A stretch of DNA of 64,000 nt, taken from the NCBI GenBank assembly GCA_023957155.1, contig JAMLHK010000012.1, forward strand, positions 62,001 to 126,000. The letters are read 5' to 3'. This document shows, in pieces, positions 61,851-64,000 of this stretch. Origin of the DNA: Chitinophagaceae bacterium (GTDB lineage: Bacteria > Bacteroidota > Bacteroidia > Chitinophagales > Chitinophagaceae). Position 1 is the first letter of the stretch. Each line of letters opens with the position of its first letter. Below the pieces are notes generated by a model that worked only from the letters and a program-made list of their open reading frames with translations, was not told the origin of the DNA and did not search any database. The translations under genes were made by a program, and so were the position numbers.

Positions 61851-63179
61851 ATGGAGCAGACAAAAAAATCGACGTTCAAACTGCTTTTCTACCTGAAAAA
61901 GAACGAACTGAAAAAGAACGGTAACGCACCGGTTATGGCACGTATTACCATTGACGGAACAGCCAAGACTTTGGGTACAAAGTTAGAAATTAACCCCAAT
62001 AATTGGGATTTAAAGTACGGAAGAGTTGAGGGCAAAAGTGCAACAGCTTTAAGCATCAACCAAAAACTGGATAACATACGTGGGCGTATCGACAAGATTT
62101 ATGAAGATATGCTGAAGCACGAGGGTTTTGCGACCGCACAGAAAGTGAAACTTTCGTTTTTGGGTGTTGGCGTAATGGATGATGCCATATTGAAACTTTT
62201 CAAGGTTCAAAACGATGAGTTTGAAAATATGGTAGCAAAGGGCAAACGCACACAAGGCACTTATAATAAATATATCACGGTTTACAATCATCTTACTGAA
62301 TTTATAAGCGAACGATACCACAGGGATGATATGGCATTTCGGGAATTGACTGCCGATTTTATACGTGAATTTGATTTTTATCTCCGTATTGATAAAGGGT
62401 GTGCACATAATACGGTTTGGATTTACACAATGCCTGTCATAAGTTTAGTTAAGCTGGCGGTCAAGAAAGGTATGATACGTGAAAATCCGTTTGAGGATTA
62501 CGAAATCAGTATGGAAGAAACCGACAGGGGCTACATACTGAAAGAGGACGTAGAAAAGCTGATGATGTGTAAACCTCTACACAAAAGATATGAGCTTGTA
62601 AAGGATATTTTCATTTTTAGTTGCTTTACCGGATTGTCTTACGTTGATATTAAAAAATTGACAAAGAATAATATTCAGTCTTTCTTTGACGGTCATCAAT
62701 GGATTATCAGCCGAAGACAGAAATCAGATATTTCTTCCAATGTGAGGTTAATGGAAATACCTAAACGCATCATTGAGAAATACCAGGGTACTACCCGAAA
62801 TGAATTTATCTTTCCTGTTCCTACCAATGTAACCTGCAATAATCACGTTAAGAAACTGATTGAGGAAGCAGAAATTATTTCCGAACAAAAAGTAACCTTT
62901 CACACGGCAAGGCATACTTTCGGAACAATGTTTTTGACCGAGGGTGTACCACTTGAAAGCCTTAGCAAAATGATGGGGCATAAAAATATCTCCACTACAC
63001 AGATTTATGCTAAAATTACCAGCCAAAAGATTAGTAAGGATATGGATTTAGTAACCCCTAAATTTAAAACAATGGAAGATGCGTTTCTTATTAAAATGGA
63101 ACGGGAAGAAGTAGCATTGTTAAATACTCACAACGGAAAGACATCGAAAATTAAAAGTGTCGAAGAAATGATGGTTTAA
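61851..63179 (+). CDS. IntDOT-like tyrosine recombinase of an integrative conjugative element
   Basis: The protein has 442 residues: an N-terminal arm-binding domain (about 1-110), SAM-like core-binding domain (about 112-215) and catalytic domain (about 225-400). The catalytic residues are K291 (SRRQKS), H351 and R354 (FHTARHTF), H377 (MMGHKN) and Tyr386 (TQIYAKI). Where the first Arg is expected, the sequence reads CFTGLSYVDI with S263. IntDOT of CTnDOT also lacks this Arg (Ser259, from memory). The gene is followed by a clear terminator and then an ssb gene, typical of one end of a Bacteroidota ICE. Confidence 0.95.
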   Translation: MEQTKKSTFKLLFYLKKNELKKNGNAPVMARITIDGTAKTLGTKLEINPNNWDLKYGRVEGKSATALSINQKLDNIRGRIDKIYEDMLKHEGFATAQKVKLSFLGVGVMDDAILKLFKVQNDEFENMVAKGKRTQGTYNKYITVYNHLTEFISERYHRDDMAFRELTADFIREFDFYLRIDKGCAHNTVWIYTMPVISLVKLAVKKGMIRENPFEDYEISMEETDRGYILKEDVEKLMMCKPLHKRYELVKDIFIFSCFTGLSYVDIKKLTKNNIQSFFDGHQWIISRRQKSDISSNVRLMEIPKRIIEKYQGTTRNEFIFPVPTNVTCNNHVKKLIEEAEIISEQKVTFHTARHTFGTMFLTEGVPLESLSKMMGHKNISTTQIYAKITSQKISKDMDLVTPKFKTMEDAFLIKMEREEVALLNTHNGKTSKIKSVEEMMV

Positions 63180-63208
63180 ACATAGTATTTTCTTAACTAA
63201 TCAAATTG

Positions 63209-63234
63209 AAGCAGGATTAAGTCCTGCTTTTTTT
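63209..63234 (+). terminator. Intrinsic terminator after the integrase
   Basis: AAGCAGGA (63209-63216) pairs with TCCTGCTT (63222-63229) around TTAAG, followed by a T run to 63234. Confidence 0.85.
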
Positions 63235-63836
63235 ATGCCCATACTTTTTATAGCCAAAGCACATTTACTTTTCTCTCCTATTCCCTTTCTGTAAAAGAGC
63301 TTTCGGCTACTTCCGCAACAGAAGATTAAAAAATGTTGCCTTAGACTTCTCCCTCACAAAACAATTTTTCAACCCTCTGTAAGTGTGGCTGCCAAAGCCA
63401 CACGGTTAAAAAAAATATTTAAAAATCCAGCGAATTAGAAGTGTTATTTCAATTCACTGTGAACCATTTATCAATGCCATTTTCTCGGCTTCCACATTTT
63501 TTTAATTCAAAGAAGCCTGTATGCACTATTGTCCCATTTCAAGAGCAAAGGTATTTCCGTGTTCTTAACGCATCACAAAGGTCAGGCAAGTTTGGAAAAT
63601 AATCTCCACCCGTTGGGTAGTATTTTTTTCCAAAACCTTGGTGATGCTAAACACGAACCTTTTATGCTCGTGAAACGAAACATAGCATACTCCGGCTCTT
63701 TGGACGAATAAAAAAAATGTCAGTTGTGAAAATTAAAAACATTGAAAATGGTAATGAAACGAAACAGCACCTCCTCTCATTACCGAATAAATCAAAAAAA
63801 ATTAAATCAAATATTAATCACTAAAAATCAACGAAG
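63235..63836. other. Non-coding leader of the element, with hairpins
   Basis: About 600 nt without a convincing gene. A hairpin GTGTGGCT/AGCCACAC (63383-63390 and 63396-63403) lies near the left end. Around 63646-63690 are ATGCT/AGCAT and CACGA/TCGTG inverted pairs. A 60-codon frame with a TTG start exists at 63529-63711 but its reality is doubtful. The last 100 nt are very A-rich and lead to ssb. Confidence 0.5.
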
Positions 63837-64000
63837 ATGAACATCACAGGAAGACTGACAAGAAATGCGGAAGTACGCACATTGTCGAACGAAAAACAGG
63901 TAGTAAACTTTTCCGTAGCGGTAAACGACAGCTACAAAAACAAGCAGGGCGAATGGGTAGAGCAAACCGCCTATTTCGATTGCTCGTATTGGCGAACTCC
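63837..64000 (+). CDS. ssb: Single-stranded DNA-binding protein, 3'-partial
   Basis: The first 54 residues are visible before the window ends: MNITGRLTRNAEVRTL, VNFSVAVNDSYK and WVEQTAYFDCSYWR are the OB-fold opening of SSB (GRLTRDPE...FSVAVN...T.F.DC..W). SSB genes are common cargo near integrases of Bacteroidota conjugative elements. The Asp-Cys pair DCSYWR is typical of element-borne copies. Confidence 0.85.
   Translation, partial: MNITGRLTRNAEVRTLSNEKQVVNFSVAVNDSYKNKQGEWVEQTAYFDCSYWRT

Noticed and set aside
63529-63711. 60-codon ORF with TTG start before ssb
   Set aside because: Weak start, no family recognised, lies in an A/T-rich structured leader; kept only as part of the non-coding region.

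Overview
This is a Bacteroidota chromosome segment, most likely Chitinophagaceae-like. The evidence is a SusC/SusD pair, TTG-N17-23-TAnnTTTG promoters, few Shine-Dalgarno sequences, an efp-accB-accC cluster, a fused E1 alpha/beta dehydrogenase, the long Bacteroidota form of SecA and an IntDOT-like integrase. Genus assignment is inference. All statements come from reading the sequence and from memory of protein families; no search was run.

Layout: 1-12.7 kb holds housekeeping genes (CAAX-type protease, thrS, infC, an OmpA-type envelope protein, a beta-CASP hydrolase, secA, a SPOR-like protein) and a 313-bp inverted-repeat element between thrS and infC. 12.8-26.1 kb is a minus-strand operon with ribokinase, GRP-type sugar transporter, SusC, SusD, a GH106-like hydrolase, two nucleoside hydrolases and a BNR sialidase-like protein. 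It matches the gene content of the ribose/nucleoside utilisation (rus) locus known from Bacteroides thetaiotaomicron, with a divergent 498-residue protein as candidate regulator. 27.9-43.4 kb returns to core functions (accC, accB, efp, fused E1, methyltransferase, a two-component pair, rsmG, glycosyltransferase, tgt, esterase, LptF/G permease, a mitochondrial-type citrate synthase).

43.5-48.1 kb holds the most unusual features. A strong promoter drives three 87-bp tandem units that look like tRNA-Ala with the 3' quarter replaced, followed in exact register by an intact tRNA-Ala(GGC) and a terminator. Then come two long direct repeats, and nrdBA on the minus strand. NrdB carries the residues of a class Id (dimanganese) ribonucleotide reductase and the operon lies behind a cobalamin riboswitch, which predicts a B12-dependent reductase elsewhere in the genome.

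48.3-57.8 kb is a plus-strand run of seven exported phosphorus-scavenging enzymes: two alkaline-phosphatase-superfamily proteins, a GDPD-esterase fusion, two purple-acid-phosphatase-like enzymes, a PafA-type phosphatase and a second GDPD. Small palindromic elements, including two copies of a MITE-like repeat, punctuate 56.6-58.9 kb. After a lipoprotein and a GH20-like hydrolase, 60.8-64.0 kb is the end of an integrative conjugative element: a 5'-truncated AlbA-type gene, an integrase with Ser in place of the first catalytic Arg, and the start of an ssb gene that runs off the window.
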